Shown one piece after another: positions 1-8,708 of a stretch of DNA of 64,000 nucleotides. The notes below the pieces were generated by a model. The model was given only the letters and a program-made list of their open reading frames with translations. It was not told the DNA's origin and ran no database searches. Location: positions 868,001 through 932,000 of the forward strand of contig NZ_JAJOMX010000001.1 in the NCBI RefSeq assembly GCF_024699925.1. Reading direction: 5' to 3'. Origin of the DNA: Mesorhizobium sp. J428. GTDB lineage: Bacteria > Pseudomonadota > Alphaproteobacteria > Rhizobiales > Rhizobiaceae. Every line of letters begins with the position of its first letter. Position 1 is the stretch's first letter. A program made the translations under genes and the position numbers.

Positions 1-997
1 GCGGCAGCTTGTCCATGACGTCCTGCGGGATCACGCCGCGCTTGGCCATGTCGTTGAAGCGGATCGGGTGGCAGTAGCCCTTGAGCCAGCCGAGCTGGCC
101 CTCGTCGGAGTAGAGATACTCCATCCACAGCTTCGCCGCGTTCGGATGCGGCGCGTAGGCGCTGATCGCCTGGACGTAGACGCCGGCGAGCACGCCCGAC
201 TTAGGCACCACGACCTCGACCGGCGGGTTGCCGGCGAGCGTGTCCTTGGCGGCGAGCGCATTATAGTCCCACATCACGACGATGGGGGTGGCGCCCTGCG
301 CCAGCGTGCCGGCCTTGCCGATCACCGGAACGAAGTTGCCGGCCTTGTTCAGCTCGGCGAAGAACTCGAGGCCCTTCTCGCCGGCTTCCTTGCCCGACTT
401 GCCGCCCGTGGAGATGCCGGCGGCGAGGGCCGCGAGGATCGCCTGGTTCGAGGCGCGCGGATCACCGGCGAGCGCCACCTGGCCCTTGTGCTCAGGCTTG
501 AGCAGGTCGGCCCAGTCGGCCGGCGCGTTCGGCACGAGGTCCTTGTTCACGAGGAACGACATCACGCCGTAATAGTCGCCGTACCAGTAGCCCTCCGGAT
601 CCTTGGCGCCCTCGGGGATCGAGTCCCAGGTCGAGACCTTATAGGGCTGCACCAGGCCTTCGGCCTTGGACGACGGGCCGAAGGCCAGGCCGACGTCGAT
701 CACGTCTGGCGCCTGCGGGCCCTTGTTGTCCTTGTTCGCCTTGATCGCCTCGATCTCGTCCGCGGAACCCGCGTCGGGATTGAGCTCGTTGACGGTGATT
801 TCCGGATACTTCTTCTTGAAGCCCTCGATGACCGCGCCGTAGCCGCACCAGTCGTGCGGCAGCGCGATCGTGGTGAGCATGCCTTCCGCCTTCGCGGCGG
901 CTTCGATCGCCGCCAGGTCCTGAGCCGACGAAATCGCCGACGAGGCCATCAGCGTCGCCGCCGTGACCGAGAGAACCTTCCCCATAGCCTTGAACAT
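1..997 (-). CDS. ABC transporter periplasmic substrate-binding protein, family 1 (C-terminus cut by window edge)
   Basis: Periplasmic binding protein of an ABC importer; about 332 residues are visible and the reading frame runs off the left edge without a stop. The N-terminus MFKAMGKVLSVTAATLMASS followed by AISSAQD is a classical signal peptide with cleavage expected after SSA. ATG 997 is preceded by AAGGAGAAG at good spacing. Internal features such as GYGAVIEGFKKKYPEI, a DVIDVGLAFGPSSKAEG stretch and VMWDYNALAAKDTLAG resemble the extracellular solute-binding family 1 proteins that carry polyamines, iron or other small ligands. The ligand cannot be read from sequence. It lies 202 bases beyond the iron alcohol dehydrogenase, in the same direction as the amino-alcohol operon, so co-regulation is possible, but it has its own leader. 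Transport permease and ATPase genes would be expected further left, outside the window. Confidence 0.85.
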   Translation of the reverse strand, partial: MFKAMGKVLSVTAATLMASSAISSAQDLAAIEAAAKAEGMLTTIALPHDWCGYGAVIEGFKKKYPEITVNELNPDAGSADEIEAIKANKDNKGPQAPDVIDVGLAFGPSSKAEGLVQPYKVSTWDSIPEGAKDPEGYWYGDYYGVMSFLVNKDLVPNAPADWADLLKPEHKGQVALAGDPRASNQAILAALAAGISTGGKSGKEAGEKGLEFFAELNKAGNFVPVIGKAGTLAQGATPIVVMWDYNALAAKDTLAGNPPVEVVVPKSGVLAGVYVQAISAYAPHPNAAKLWMEYLYSDEGQLGWLKGYCHPIRFNDMAKRGVIPQDVMDKLP

Positions 998-1199
998 ATT
1001 CTTCTCCTTGAGACTGACGCCCACAGGCACCGGCAACGCGGGTAGCCGTTTCCCATGACAACTGGATGAACGTTATGCGAAGTCTGCGCCCTGCCGAAAT
1101 TAAAGCGTTTTCCGACTTTCCCCGCAATCAGGCCGCAGAATTAATTTCTTCGGCTAACGACCGGGATATTGGCGGACGACCCTTGCCGCCCGCCTCTCC

Positions 1200-2372
1200 T
1201 CAAAGCTTGCCTTCGATGGCGTTCTCGAGAACTTCAAGCGCCGCCTTCTTGGTGAACTTGACCGGATTGGAGCCTGTCGACGGATCGGCGACCGCCATCT
1301 CGGCGATCATCGCCTTGCGCTTCTTGTCCATATCCAGGCCCTTGATCAGCTCGGGCAGCGTGTTCGGCACCTTCAGCTGCTTACGTAGCTTGAGCACCGC
1401 CTTGGCGAAGCCCTCATAGCCGCCCTTGATACCGAGATAGGCGGCAGCACGCGCCAGCCGCTCCTCGATGGCGGGACGGTTGAATTCCAGCACATAGGGC
1501 ATGAAAACGCCGTTGGTCATGCCGTGATGGGTGTCGTAGAGCGCGCCGATCGGATGCGACAGCGAGTGGATGGCACCCAGCCCCTTCTGGAAGGCGGTGG
1601 CGCCCATGGCGGCCGCGCTCATCATGTGGGCGCGGGCGGTCAGGTCGCCCGGATTGGCGACGGCCTTGGGCAGGTTCTCGAACACCAGCCGCATACCTTC
1701 CAGCGCGATGCCGTCGGCCATCGGATGGTATCCGGGCGCACAATAGGCTTCCAGGCAGTGGGCGAGCGCATCCATGCCGGTGCCGACGGTGATGAAGGCC
1801 GGCATGCCGACCGTCAGCTCCGGATCGGCGATGACGATCTGCGGCAAGAGCTTCGGATGGAAGATGATCTTCTTGGTATGGCTCTCCTCGTTGGTCAGCA
1901 CCGCGGCGCGGCCGACCTCGGAGCCGGTGCCGGCCGTGGTGGGCACCGCGATGATCGGCGCGATCTTCGAGGCGTCGGCGCGTGTCCACCAGTCGCCGAT
2001 GTCCTCGAAATCCCAGACCGGACGGGTCTGGCCGGCCTGGAAGGCGATCAGCTTGCCGAGGTCGAGCGCCGAACCGCCGCCGAACACGATCGCGCCGTCG
2101 TGCTTGCCCTTCTTCCAGACCGCGATGCCGGCGGTAAGGTTCGCCTCAACCGGGTTCGGCTTGACGTCGGAGAAGACGCCGTAGGGCACGCCGGCATCGT
2201 CGAGGATCTTCAGCGTCTTGGCCACAACCGGCAGCTTCACGAGGCCGGGATCGGTGATGAAGAGCGGCTTCTTGATGCCCGCGGCCGCCAGCGCATCCGG
2301 CAGTTCGGAGACGCGGCCGGCGCCGAAGCGGACGGTGGTCGGGTAGTTCCATTTGGAGACGAGCTTGGTCAT
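1200..2372 (-). CDS. Iron-containing alcohol dehydrogenase
   Basis: Group III (Fe-ADH) NAD(P)-dependent alcohol dehydrogenase, 390 aa, full family length. The nucleotide-binding GGGSALDLGK sits near residue 98 and PTTAGTGSEVG near 144. The four metal ligands expected for this family are visible: D201 and H205 in GTGMDALAHCLEAY, H269 in AIHSLSHPIGALYD, and H283 in THHGMTNGVF. It is the last gene of the operon, 20 bases after the sulfotransferase-like gene. In this context (amide ligase, aldehyde dehydrogenase, ethanolamine-type permease) it would oxidise the hydroxyl of a gamma-glutamylated amino alcohol to an aldehyde; that substrate is inferred from neighbours only. Fe-ADHs are diverse, so another primary alcohol or semialdehyde reduction is possible. 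Confidence 0.9.
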   Translation of the reverse strand: MTKLVSKWNYPTTVRFGAGRVSELPDALAAAGIKKPLFITDPGLVKLPVVAKTLKILDDAGVPYGVFSDVKPNPVEANLTAGIAVWKKGKHDGAIVFGGGSALDLGKLIAFQAGQTRPVWDFEDIGDWWTRADASKIAPIIAVPTTAGTGSEVGRAAVLTNEESHTKKIIFHPKLLPQIVIADPELTVGMPAFITVGTGMDALAHCLEAYCAPGYHPMADGIALEGMRLVFENLPKAVANPGDLTARAHMMSAAAMGATAFQKGLGAIHSLSHPIGALYDTHHGMTNGVFMPYVLEFNRPAIEERLARAAAYLGIKGGYEGFAKAVLKLRKQLKVPNTLPELIKGLDMDKKRKAMIAEMAVADPSTGSNPVKFTKKAALEVLENAIEGKL

Positions 2373-2392
2373 GGGGTACTCTGGAGAGAAAG

Positions 2393-3496
2393 TCAGGTGG
2401 TCGCGTATGTTCGATGGGCCGCCGGAGCGGTCAGCCTTGCGCCGGGCTGCCGGCCGGACAGGATCTTCTCCGCCACGCGATCGACGAAGCCGCGCATGCC
2501 GGGAACCGTCAGCGCCTCCGCATGGCCGATGGTCCAGTAGTGCGCCGCCGACGGCTTCCTCGGAGGGAAGAGCCGGTCGTCAGGCAGATTGACGAACAGC
2601 CCACGGTAGCGCTCGAGCTCGCCCGCGGCGGGCGGGTCCCAATCAGCGGCGAAGGACCGCTCCACGGCGCTGCCGCGCCCGAGCGCCGTCACGGCCTCGC
2701 GCAGCTCCCGCGGAATCTCGCGAACGGCCTGATGCGCCTGGTAGATGGTCTCGCACCGCTTTCCGGCGCCGGCGCAGTCGAAGAGTTCGTCGGGCGCAAC
2801 GCCGAAACGCGCCGACATCGCGCCGTGGACAAGGCGCGTGATCTCGACCAGCTCGGGATCCGTGTTCCGATGCGCCCAGTGGTGGCGGGCGGCAGCGGTG
2901 AGTAACGCGCCGTCGTCGATGCCCAACACGGACAAAAGGGTCGGCAAGACGCTGCCGTCGCGCGCGACGGCCCAGTCGAACGAGATCGCTCTGACCCTGC
3001 CGCTTGCGGCCGAGATCGCCCGTTCGAGGAGGAGGTCGAACTGGTAGTCGACCCGGCGTCCGATCACCACCTTTTCCAGAAACTCCGGGAAGGACTGTGC
3101 GTCGCGCCTACGCGAATATTGGGCCCAGCGCGACGGCAGGTAGCCCGCCCAGTGGCGGAACGCGAAGATGAAGGAAAGGTCGCAGTCAGCAAAGCAATCG
3201 GCCAGCTTGCGCAGGGCTTCCGGCGGAAACATCGTCACCGCCTCCGCGGAGAGCACCAGCTTGCTGGCGCCCCGGGCGTTCGCGTTGTCCACCACCTTGC
3301 GCAGCTCGGCCGGATTCCAGTCCGGGCCGATGGCATAGAGCAACAACCCGTGCTGCCCGTCCGGCCCCGGCGGATAGACTAAGCCCGCCGCGAGAAACTC
3401 CTCGCGGCGTGCATCCATGAAGGTCTGGAACGAGGTCGTGCCCGTCTTGTGCATCCCGCCGTGGATGAAGACCTCGAGCCTGTGGCCGTTGGGCAT
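2393..3496 (-). CDS. Sulfotransferase-like protein
   Basis: 367 aa from ATG 3496; an in-frame upstream extension exists but is rejected because it runs into the aldehyde dehydrogenase. The start overlaps the aldehyde dehydrogenase stop by one base (TGATG), implying translational coupling. The N-terminus EVFIHGGMHKTGTTSFQTFM is the P-loop-like 5'-phosphosulfate loop of sulfotransferase-fold proteins (HKTGTTS). The next beta strand SKLVLSAEAVTMF and the FAFRHWAGYLPSRWAQYSRR segment fit the 3'-phosphate-binding region, although the usual RxPxxRxxS is degenerate. No signal peptide or membrane helix is seen. The acceptor is unknown. A sulfotransferase within an amino-alcohol catabolic operon is unusual; members of this fold in bacteria include uncharacterised and possibly non-sulfating proteins. 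Confidence 0.75.
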   Translation of the reverse strand: MPNGHRLEVFIHGGMHKTGTTSFQTFMDARREEFLAAGLVYPPGPDGQHGLLLYAIGPDWNPAELRKVVDNANARGASKLVLSAEAVTMFPPEALRKLADCFADCDLSFIFAFRHWAGYLPSRWAQYSRRRDAQSFPEFLEKVVIGRRVDYQFDLLLERAISAASGRVRAISFDWAVARDGSVLPTLLSVLGIDDGALLTAAARHHWAHRNTDPELVEITRLVHGAMSARFGVAPDELFDCAGAGKRCETIYQAHQAVREIPRELREAVTALGRGSAVERSFAADWDPPAAGELERYRGLFVNLPDDRLFPPRKPSAAHYWTIGHAEALTVPGMRGFVDRVAEKILSGRQPGARLTAPAAHRTYATT

Positions 3497-4882
3497 CAGA
3501 CCTGTCTCAGATGATAGCTCTTCGGCCGCGTGAGGTTGTCGTAGCCGATGGCCGAGAGCGCCGCGCCCTTGCCGGTGTCCTTGACGCCGGTCCACACCAG
3601 AGCCGGGTCGAGATAGTCGCAGCGGTTCATGAACAGCGTGCCGGTCTCGACCCTGTCGCCGATCTTCTCGGCGTGCTCCAGGTCCCTGGTCCAGATCGAG
3701 GCGGTGAGGCCGTAGGGGCTGTCGTTCATCAGCGCGATCGCGTCCTCGTCGCTGCGCACCTTCATGATGCCGACGACCGGGCCGAAGCTTTCCTCGCGCA
3801 TGACGCTCATCTGGTGGTCGACATTGGTCAGCACCTCGACCGGCAGGTAGGGCGAGCCGGCGACGTCGCGGCCGTCCTTCGTGTTGAGATGCGCCGTCGC
3901 GCCCTTGCGCAGGGCTTCGGCCTTCTGCTCGCGGATGAAGTCGGCGAAGCGCGCCTGCGCCATCGGTCCCATCACAGTATCGGCCTTGGTCGGGTCGCCG
4001 AGCGTCCAGTTGCGGCTCTCGGCGATGAAGCCGTCGACGAAATCGTCGTAGACCTTCTCATGCACGTAGATGCGCTCGATGCCGCAGCAGCACTGGCCTG
4101 AATTGTAGAATGCGCCCTCGGCGAGGTTGGCGATCGCGTGATCGAGCTTAGCGTCCGGCAGGACATAGGCCGGGTCCTTGCCGCCGAGTTCGAGACCCAT
4201 CGTCATGAAGGTCCCCGCGCCCGCCTTCTCGATCGCACGCCCGCCGGCGACCGAGCCGGTGAAGTTGACGTGGTCGATCTTGCCCGAGGCGAGCAGCTTC
4301 TCGGTCTGCGAATGGTTCATCACCAGGTTCTGGAACAGGCCCTTCGGCAGCCCCGCCGCATCGAACGCCTTCTGGAAGCGCTCGCCGACGAGGAGTGTCT
4401 GCGCGGCGTGCTTGAGGATGACGGCCGAGCCCGCGATCAGCGCCGGCACGATGGTGTTGACGGCGGTGAGATACGGATAGTTCCACGGCGCAATGACCAT
4501 CACCACGCCGAGCGGCTCTCGCTTGACGTAGCGCTTGAAGCCTTCCTTCGGGTTCGACGCCATGACCGGCTTCAGCGCCTGTTCGGCGATCTCGACCATG
4601 TACTGGACGCGTTCCTTCACGCCGCCGAACTCGCCGCCATACTTGATCGGCCGGCCCATCTGCCAGGCGAGCTCGGGCACGATCTCGTCCGTCATCCCGA
4701 CCAGCGCCTCGAGCATGGCGAGCATATATTTGCAGCGCTCGGCGGCCGGGCACGTCGACCCACTTCGCCTGCGCCGCCTTGGCGCGCTCGACGGCTGCAT
4801 TGACCGCCTGGTCTGTGGCCACCGGCCGCTCGGCATAGATCGAGCCGTCGACAGGGGATTTGATCTTGACCGTTTCGGTCAT
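3496..4882 (-). pseudogene. Aldehyde dehydrogenase, interrupted by a single-base frameshift near its N-terminus
   Basis: NAD(P)-dependent aldehyde dehydrogenase. The first ~45 residues (MTETVKIKSPVDGSIYAERP onward) read in one frame from ATG 4882; an ATG two codons earlier, at 4888, is too close to the GAGG Shine-Dalgarno. The rest reads in another frame. The switch lies at the GGG run 4748-4750 (+ strand), where removing one base restores ...AKWVDVPAAERCKYML. Downstream, all family motifs are intact: NTIVPALIAGSAVILKHA, FTGSVAGGRAI, catalytic-base Glu in LELGGKDPAYV, the active-site FYNSGQCCCGIERIYVH and EESFGPVVGI. The downstream gene is coupled to its stop. In pathway terms it would convert gamma-glutamyl-aminoaldehyde to the acid. 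One missing or extra base in an otherwise perfect gene suggests sequence error; true inactivation cannot be excluded. Confidence 0.8.
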
Positions 4883-4908
4883 GGGCATTTCCTCGTGTTC
4901 TTGAAGTG

Positions 4909-6279
4909 TCAGTATCTCTCGAAGCCGCGGTGCAGCTCCCAGTCGGTGATGCGGCGGTCGTATTCGAACTGTTCCCAGCGCGCAGTGTGGACGTAGTGTT
5001 CTACCACATCCTCGCCGAGGGCCGATTTCAGCATCTTCGACTTCGCCAGCGTCTCGGTCGCCTCGCGCAGGGTCTTCGGGATTTCCGGCAGCTTAGACGC
5101 CTGGTAGGCGTCGCCGACGAAGGGCTTCTGCAGCTCCAGCTTTTCGTCGATGCCAGCAAGACCGGCGGCGATCAGGGCAGCGAAGGCGAGATAAGGGTTT
5201 AAATCCGCGCCGCCGATGCGGCACTCCATGCGGATGCCCTTGGTCCCCTCCCCGCAGAGACGGAAGCCGGCGGTGCGGTTGTCCTCCGACCACATGATCT
5301 TGGTCGGTGCGAAAGTGCCCGACTGGAAGCGCTTGTAGGAGTTGATGTAGGGCGCGAGGAACCAGGTGAATTCCTTGGCGTATTTGATCTGGCCGGCAGA
5401 CCACTGCTGGCCGAGCTTGGATAAGGTCCACGGCTCCTTTTTGTCGAAGAAGAGCGGCGTCTTGCCGTCGGCGCTCCAGAGCGAGTTGTGGATGTGCGAC
5501 GAGTTGCCGGCGAGCGCATAGTTGTACTTGGCCATGAAGGTGACGGCCTTGCCCTCCTGGTCGGCGATCTCCTTGGCACCGTTCTTCAGGAAGACGTGCC
5601 GGTCGGCCATTTCGAGCGCCTCGGCATAGCGCACGTTGACCTCCTCTTGGCCCGGCCCCCACTCGCCCTTGGAGTTCTCGACCGGGATGCCGGCGGCGTG
5701 CATCTCGTTGCGCAGCCGGCGCATGTAACCTTCTTCCTTGGTGGTGATGCCGATCTGGTAGTCGCCGATATGCTTCGAGGCGGTTTCGAGGTTCTGCCAG
5801 TGCTTGGCGCGCGCCGTGTCGTAGGTCTCGCTGAGCAGGTAGAATTCGAGCTCGGACGCGAAATAGCCGATGTATCCGCGCTCTGCGAGGCGAGCGACCT
5901 GCTTGCGCAGGATGGCCCGCGGCGAATGCGGCAGATCCTCGTGATGGTGATGGTCCTGGATGTCGCAGATGACCAGCGCGGTCTTTTCGAGCCACGGCAC
6001 CCGGCGCAGCGTATTCATGTCGGGCTTCAGAACAAAATCGCCGTAGCCCTGGCTCCAGCTCGCCGCCTTGTAGCCGGGCACCGGCTCCATATCTATATCG
6101 AGGGCGAGCAGGTAGTTGCAGCCATGCGTCTCGTCATAAGCGGATTCCGCAAAGAACGAGGCGAGGAAGCGCTTGCCGAACAGCCGGCCCTGCATGTCCA
6201 CGCCGCAGGCGAGCACGGTGTCGATCTCGCCCGATGCGATCGCCTTCTTCAGGTCTGCGAAGGAAAGATTTCCAGCCAC
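4909..6279 (-). CDS. Glutamine-synthetase-family ligase (gamma-glutamylamide synthetase-like)
   Basis: 456 aa from GTG 6279, chosen because GAGGAG lies six bases upstream; a longer in-frame ATG at 6333 falls inside the hairpin and lacks a ribosome site. The glutamine synthetase fold is clear: beta-grasp domain, then ASELEFYLL, the metal/ATP site SSHIHNSLW, INSYKRFQSGTFAPTK, NRTAGFRLCG and the glutamate-binding RIGGADLNPYLAFAALIAAG. Together with its short length and the operon, this places it with GS-like enzymes that ligate glutamate to amines (PuuA, IpuC and the GlnA3/GlnA4 types) rather than assimilatory GlnA; there is no GlnB or adenylylation context. Next to an ethanolamine-type permease it is expected to form gamma-glutamylethanolamide or a close analogue. 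The gene ends 20-odd bases before the aldehyde dehydrogenase start. Confidence 0.85.
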   Translation of the reverse strand: MAGNLSFADLKKAIASGEIDTVLACGVDMQGRLFGKRFLASFFAESAYDETHGCNYLLALDIDMEPVPGYKAASWSQGYGDFVLKPDMNTLRRVPWLEKTALVICDIQDHHHHEDLPHSPRAILRKQVARLAERGYIGYFASELEFYLLSETYDTARAKHWQNLETASKHIGDYQIGITTKEEGYMRRLRNEMHAAGIPVENSKGEWGPGQEEVNVRYAEALEMADRHVFLKNGAKEIADQEGKAVTFMAKYNYALAGNSSHIHNSLWSADGKTPLFFDKKEPWTLSKLGQQWSAGQIKYAKEFTWFLAPYINSYKRFQSGTFAPTKIMWSEDNRTAGFRLCGEGTKGIRMECRIGGADLNPYLAFAALIAAGLAGIDEKLELQKPFVGDAYQASKLPEIPKTLREATETLAKSKMLKSALGEDVVEHYVHTARWEQFEYDRRITDWELHRGFERY

Positions 6280-6315
6280 TGGCGGCTCCTCAATACATAT
6301 ACATGACGACAGTTC

Positions 6316-6345
6316 GCACCCGGCCGGTTTCACCCGGCCGGGTGC
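6316..6345 (-). terminator. Perfect 12-bp hairpin between the permease and ligase genes
   Basis: Arms 6316-6327 and 6334-6345 (GCACCCGGCCGG and its complement) pair perfectly around a six-base loop. The hairpin begins 17 bases after the permease stop and ends about 37 bases before the ligase start. There is no U-tract on the minus strand, so it may act as an mRNA 3'-end protector or processing site that sets relative expression within the operon rather than as a full terminator. Confidence 0.55.
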
Positions 6346-6361
6346 ATGTTCTAGCAGGCAA

Positions 6362-7861
6362 TCAGGCTTTCGCCTTGTGTTCCAGCGCGAATTCTTCCTC
6401 GGGCGACAGGATCAGCTTGTGCCGGCCGACCAGGGCGAAATAGACGATGCCGACCGCGAACCAAAGGATGACCCATATCACGCCCTTGAAGAAGTTCGGA
6501 TCCTGGACCTGATAGAACAGGGTGGTCAGTGCGATGATGATCGTCACCACGGCGCCGGGAACGCCGAACGGGCTGCGGTAGGGGCGGTTGATGTTCGGCT
6601 GGTTCTTCCTGAGCAGGATGAAGGAAATCGCCTGCGCGATGTAGGAGCACATCGCGCCGAACACCGCCATGTTGAGCAGCACGGAGCCGATCAGCGAGCC
6701 GGCCGCCTCGCCGCCGAGCGAGAACCACATCACCAGCATGATCGCCAGGCCGAGGATCGCGCCGCCGAGCATCGCGACATGCGGGGTCTTGTAGGTCTGG
6801 TGCGTCACCGACAGGCTGTTCGGGAAATATCCCGCGCGCGCCAATGAGTAGACCTGCCGTCCCATCGCGAACAGGATCGTGTGGAACGAGGCGATCAGGC
6901 CGATCAGAGCGACGAGGCCGAGAACCACTGCCCCGGCATCGCCGTAGATCGCCCGGAAGCCGTCGAGCAGCGGCTCGGCGGACGAGCCCAGCGCGAAGGA
7001 GCCGATGCCGATCACCGACGGGTTGAGCAGCACGATCATGAAGGCGGAGACCACCAGCGTCAGGAAACCGGCGATGATGCCGCGCGGCATGTCGCGCTTC
7101 GGATCGACCGATTCCTCGGCCGCGAGCGGAAGCTGCTCGATGGCGAGGAAGAGCCAGACGGCGAAGGGAAGCGTCGCCAGGACGCCTGAAAAGCCGAACG
7201 GGAAGAGCGGGCCGTTTCCTTCGGGCAGTTCGACCGCCGCACCGTCGGGCCCGACGCCGATGTTGAGCGCCCAGCGCGAGAAATCCATGTTGGGGATGGC
7301 GGATAGCCAGAACACCACCAGCACCGCCAACGACGCCAGCGTGACGATCAGCGTCACCCGGAACGACAGCGCCACGCCGAAGACGTTGAGCGCCAGGAAG
7401 GCGATGTAGGTGATGATCCACCAGACATAGGGCGGGATATCGCCACCCACGATGCCGCCGACATAAGAGCCGATGAAGAAGGCGATGACGGCCGGCGTCA
7501 CCACATATTCGACGTTCTCGCACAGGCCGGTGATGAAGCCGCCCCACGGCCCCATCGCGGTGCGGGCGAAGGAGTAGGCGGCACCGGTGTGCGGCAGCGC
7601 CGGGCTCATCTCGGCGATGCAGAACACCAGTCCGAGATACATGATCGCGATGATGATGCCGGCGACGAGCATGCCCCCCCAGCCGCCGGTGGCGAAGCCG
7701 AAGTTCCAGCCCGAGAAGTGGCCGGAGATGACCGCGCCGACGCCCAGGGCCCAAAGGTGCCGGACATTGGCGTGCCGGACGAGTTCACGCGCTTCGAAAT
7801 AGGACTTGTCGCGGCGTTCGTATGCTATGCCGCCTGCCTCGTGTCGTGACGTGTCAGCCAT
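6362..7861 (-). CDS. APC-superfamily amino acid/ethanolamine permease
   Basis: 499 aa inner-membrane transporter with about 12 hydrophobic segments. The N-terminal part (HLWALGVGAVISGHFSGWNF, then MLVAGIIIAIMYLGLVFCIA and EMSPALPHTGAAYSFARTAM) is the pattern of the ethanolamine permease (Eat) branch of the APC superfamily. It sits 15 bases after the amidohydrolase-like gene, in the same operon as the amide ligase and the two dehydrogenases. That supports uptake of ethanolamine or a similar small amino alcohol. Substrate specificity is inference; related permeases carry other amines and amino acids. The unusually charged C-terminal tail (PEEEFALEHKAKA) is cytoplasmic by prediction. Confidence 0.88.
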   Translation of the reverse strand: MADTSRHEAGGIAYERRDKSYFEARELVRHANVRHLWALGVGAVISGHFSGWNFGFATGGWGGMLVAGIIIAIMYLGLVFCIAEMSPALPHTGAAYSFARTAMGPWGGFITGLCENVEYVVTPAVIAFFIGSYVGGIVGGDIPPYVWWIITYIAFLALNVFGVALSFRVTLIVTLASLAVLVVFWLSAIPNMDFSRWALNIGVGPDGAAVELPEGNGPLFPFGFSGVLATLPFAVWLFLAIEQLPLAAEESVDPKRDMPRGIIAGFLTLVVSAFMIVLLNPSVIGIGSFALGSSAEPLLDGFRAIYGDAGAVVLGLVALIGLIASFHTILFAMGRQVYSLARAGYFPNSLSVTHQTYKTPHVAMLGGAILGLAIMLVMWFSLGGEAAGSLIGSVLLNMAVFGAMCSYIAQAISFILLRKNQPNINRPYRSPFGVPGAVVTIIIALTTLFYQVQDPNFFKGVIWVILWFAVGIVYFALVGRHKLILSPEEEFALEHKAKA

Positions 7862-7876
7862 CAGAGTATTCCCCTC

Positions 7877-8701
7877 TCATGAATTGGCATGTTGAGCCGG
7901 CCGTTCTCCGCCGGTATGGGACTGCTGCTGTTCAAGCCCCCGCAGGATGCCTGCAAGGCGTTCCGCCCAAATCCGTTGCCCGGCTTCGCCGGATACTTCG
8001 TCGTTGCGGATTTCGATCATCGCGCAGGCGAGGCCGCGCGAGCGCGCATGCCTTTCCAGCGTGAAATAGACCCGGTCTGCCGGGCTGTAGGGTTGGTTGA
8101 CACCGACGCACAGGTGTTTGTCCCGGCGCAGCGCAGATATCATCGGGCCGGCGAGCCGCTCGTCCTCGTCGTGGATGATGCCGATCTGCCAGGGACGCGG
8201 CTGCCCCTTGTAGACCGGCGTGAACGTATGGATCGCCACGATGCGCGTCTCCAGCCCGGCGGCGAGGCGCCGGTCGATGACGTCCGACAGCGTGTCGTGG
8301 AAGGGAGCATACGAAACCGCGACCCGCTCGGCGCGACCCGCAGCGGAAAGGCCGGCATTGCCGGGGATCACCGTCAGCTCGCTCGTTTCAGGAACCAGGT
8401 CCGGCGCGTCGAGCGGGCGGTTGCAGTCGATGACGAGCCGCGAAATGCAGGACTCGACGAGAGGACCGTCCAGGATTTCCGAAAGACGACGGGCGACCGG
8501 AAGCGCGCCGGGATCCCACGCGATGTGGCGCACGAGATCCGAAGGGGCAAGGCCCAGCGTCCCGAACCTGCGCGGCAGATGGTTGGAAGCGTGCTCGCAG
8601 ACGAAAAGGTATGGACCCGCGCCATCCGGATTGACGACCCGAACCGGCACGTCGTGGCCCTTGCCCGCTGATCGCTCGTCCAACGCCAAGACACCCCTCA
8701 C
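7877..8701 (-). CDS. N-formylglutamate amidohydrolase family protein
   Basis: Up to 274 aa from GTG 8701; the ribosome site is weak, and a TTG a few codons later, behind GAGGGG, is an alternative start. The family signature YLFVCEHASNHLPRRFG near residue 32 and the later IHTFTPVYKG and LRRDKHLCVGVNQPYSP segments match N-formylglutamate amidohydrolase/HutG-like proteins, which hydrolyse N-acyl bonds on glutamate or aspartate. It is the promoter-proximal gene of the operon, divergent from the RpiR regulator. A plausible local role is hydrolysis of a gamma-glutamyl or N-acyl intermediate to release glutamate and the oxidised amine (glycine if the substrate is ethanolamine). No histidine-degradation genes are nearby, which argues against the classical HutG role. 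Confidence 0.85.
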   Translation of the reverse strand: MRGVLALDERSAGKGHDVPVRVVNPDGAGPYLFVCEHASNHLPRRFGTLGLAPSDLVRHIAWDPGALPVARRLSEILDGPLVESCISRLVIDCNRPLDAPDLVPETSELTVIPGNAGLSAAGRAERVAVSYAPFHDTLSDVIDRRLAAGLETRIVAIHTFTPVYKGQPRPWQIGIIHDEDERLAGPMISALRRDKHLCVGVNQPYSPADRVYFTLERHARSRGLACAMIEIRNDEVSGEAGQRIWAERLAGILRGLEQQQSHTGGERPAQHANS

Positions 8702-8708
8702 CGCGCTG

